Part shown: piece after piece, positions 62,035 to 64,000 of the stretch
Layout of the letters: the number at the start of each line of letters is the position of its first letter
Numbering within the stretch: position 1 is the first letter of the stretch
Assembly (NCBI RefSeq): GCF_030867095.1
Contig: NC_081828.1
Location: forward strand, 3,611,001 to 3,675,000
Source: Alligator mississippiensis
Taxonomy: Eukaryota; Chordata; Crocodylia; Alligatoridae
Length of the DNA stretch: 64,000 nt
Reading direction: 5' to 3'
Translations under genes and position numbers: made by a program
The notes under the pieces: model-generated
The model's input: only the letters and a program-made list of their open reading frames with translations
What the model was told of the DNA's origin: nothing
The model's database searches: none

Positions 62035-62320
62035 GGACATAGAAATGGAGGGTGGGAAGGGAGCTCAGGAGGTCACATCTAGTCCAGCCCTTTACTCAAA
62101 GCAGGACCATCCCCAACTATATCATCCCAGACAAGGCTTTGTCTACCCAGGTCTTCAAAACATCCAAGGATGGTTGATCTCCTGGCTGGGTATATAGAAT
62201 AAAATCAGAGAATCATAGAAAATGGGGGTGGGAAGGGACCTCAGGAGGTCACATCCAGTTCAACCCTGTGCTCCAAGCAGGACCAGCCCCAACTGCGTCA
62301 TCCCAGACATAGTACTAGGT
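62035..62320 (-). mobile_element. Two adjacent CR1 3'-end fragments
   Basis: Tails at 62035-62160 and 62205-62320, each with GGGAAGGGA(G/C)CTCAGGAGG and CTCACATC..CAGGACCA(T/G)CCCCAACT-type text. Both have their 3' end on the left, so this is a tandem pair. Confidence 0.8.
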
Positions 62321-62800
62321 CTCTTCTACAGACCAATGCCTGTCTTTTAATCTATTCTGTACTTCAGTTCCCCAAGAAGCTGAGGTAGGAATCGAAGTCA
62401 GGTATCCCATATCCCAAGGTACAGACAAATAACATATTTATATGAGTGTCATTTACACCGGTTTGTGTGAACATGAAGCAGACAGATGACTATTTACAGA
62501 GTGTGCTGCCTGCAGTAGCTGCTGTTACAGTGCTTGGCTATTATTTGATGGAAGAAAATGATAAGCACTTATTTCAGTTGAGCAAAGAGTTACCCTGGGA
62601 AAAAAGCAACTAGAGCCGTGGGCCTATGCCTTATATGCTTGTGTAACTTGATTCTCAAAGGGTTAACTTTACCACAGAGGGTCATGGGTACAACCTGGGC
62701 ATGGGGAGTCAGGGTTCAGGAACTGACAGTATGCAATACCAGAGGTGCAGGCCCTGAAGCTGAGGTTCAGAGTACCAGGTGTGGATCGGGTCTTAGTTAT

Positions 62801-63530
62801 TGTGGCAAACATGGGAGGTCCCCAACCAGACACAGTGCTGGTCTCCCACTGCCTCTGGGCACACTGCCTGCCTCTCTCACCTGCCACGCCTTGTTGTTAA
62901 GTAATTATGGTCTTAATGAGGCGGGAGGCCGCCCTTCGAGGCCCCTGATGTTTAAGAGCTGTAAGTACATGCTCCTATCACTCCTTAACATGTCCCATAC
63001 TTCATAGATGTTTCCAACAGCTGTGCTCTGATCTGGCCTGAGGCCGCGCCCAACTCAGCACAGTGTTAAGTCTCTCGTATTCTGCCTTATTATGGCCACA
63101 CTTGTACCACTTCCCTCTCACTGAGGCCTCTCACTCCACTGACTCTCGCCAGGTCTGTTTCAAACTGCTCATCCTGGGCCTCGCTCGTACTGCCCGTCCT
63201 TTCCCTGGGGCCACACTCACCCTGCCTTATCCCGGGGGGGGGTCCTCAGTCTTGAATCCCATAACTCCCTGGCCAGCAGGCATGCAGCCTTTTGGGTATC
63301 TCCCACTATCCTCATCTGAGCGAGCACTGGGCAGTTCGCAGAACACTGGTCTGATAGCCTCTGATCTCGCATTGGGTCACTCACCCAGATGCTCTCAATC
63401 AAGGGGCTCTTGACTTACCCTGTTGTTTCCCTGCTGCTCCTTCCCTGCCGCTGCTCCCCCACCTCCACCCCCATCAGCCTCAGGCCCACCTGCAGTCTCA
63501 GGCACTCGAAGGCTTACCTGGACCTAAGTC
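62801..63530 (-). mobile_element. Truncated LTR related to 39090-40268, inverted
   Basis: Begins TGTGGCAAACATGGGAGGTC, the mirror of the 3' end of the solo LTR, then CCTGCCACGCCTTGTTGTTA and TCCCTCTCACTGAGGCCTCT. The match fades near 63530, before the LTR's 5' end. Confidence 0.7.
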
Positions 63531-64000
63531 ACTATTTTGATAGTGGGGTGACTCTCATGTATTTTTCAGGCAACATGCCAGGAAGGAAGTGAAATCAAGC
63601 AGTCTAGTGTAACCCCAGGTCTGTTTCAGGCTTGAGCAGTTAACTCTGGTCTTGGTCAAATTTGAACACGGCAAACACACATGCATTGTCCTATGCCAAG
63701 TTTTTGGATGAGTTCCTTCCAAGTTTGGTTTGACCTCTGGCCTCCTGGGGTGAGTGAACCCCAAAAAGCTATTAGACATATTCTGTTTTCAAGGGAGGAG
63801 CATATCCAGTAGAGCTTACTCCTCTGCTATTTCAGGATATGGTACTAATTATTTTACAGTGCCCAGTATAGTCCTGGGTCTTTTCCAATAGGACAACTTG
63901 GCTCTACCTCAAAAGGGTTTACTATCTAATTGGTTAATGTGCATGGCAGTCAGTCCACAGGTTCTCCCAAATTAGCCCATCCTGCTCTAGCTATCCTGGT
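63531..64000. other. Right edge, no recognisable feature
   Basis: About 470 bases without an exon or element I can name. Confidence 0.5.

Noticed and set aside
1..64000. CRISPR array, bacterial operon, tRNA or rRNA genes
   Set aside because: The sequence is plainly vertebrate: spliced genes, CR1 tails and microsatellites. I saw no cloverleaf with conserved tRNA boxes, no rRNA text and no regularly spaced identical repeats.

Overview
This is a vertebrate nuclear window, most likely from a crocodilian (alligator or crocodile). The interspersed DNA is dominated by CR1 retrotransposon tails of the crocodilian/turtle/bird type, with hAT-like and other short terminal-inverted-repeat elements and LTR fragments. 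No primate or rodent repeats (Alu, B1, L1) were recognised. The species call is an inference from repeat style.

The only protein-coding genes I can support are three tandem, same-strand (minus) copies of fatty acid amide hydrolase, FAAH type 1, the serine hydrolase of the amidase-signature family that degrades anandamide and related lipid amides. I call them A, B and C from left to right. Copy A (377-12060, minus) shows exons 1-13; exons 14-15 lie beyond the left edge. Copy B (13793-30751, minus) is complete: 15 exons, 1770 nt, 589 residues. Copy C (36203-60341, minus) is complete: 15 exons, 1773 nt, 590 residues. I placed every exon by hand from the reverse complement. All introns read GT...AG. 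Exon lengths and phases are identical in the copies (210, 114, 144, 134, 207, 41, 125, 126, 98, 100, 44, 40, 109, 146, then 132 or 135 nt), and no exon carries a stop or frameshift. The catalytic Lys150-Ser225-Ser249 (mammalian K142-S217-S241) is present in all three, as is an N-terminal hydrophobic anchor.

Layout. 1-12.1 kb: copy A, GC-rich and compact, with a minisatellite in intron 7 and a long CA-rich tract in intron 2. 12.1-13.8 kb: short A-B spacer with one CR1 fragment. 13.8-30.8 kb: copy B, with CR1, short inverted-repeat elements and an LTR-like insertion in its introns. 30.8-36.2 kb: B-C spacer with a large defective CR1. 36.2-60.3 kb: copy C, with a solo LTR and several DNA-transposon remnants. 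60.3-64 kb: upstream of C, with CR1 tails and an inverted relative of the solo LTR.

The array looks like a FAAH expansion in which copies have exchanged sequence: exon 7 links A with C, while neighbouring exons link B with C, and the last exon of B and C is almost identical. Positions matching the mammalian substrate gate differ between copies, so the enzymes may have diverged in substrate entry. Nearly all other open frames are shadows of exons or of simple repeats.
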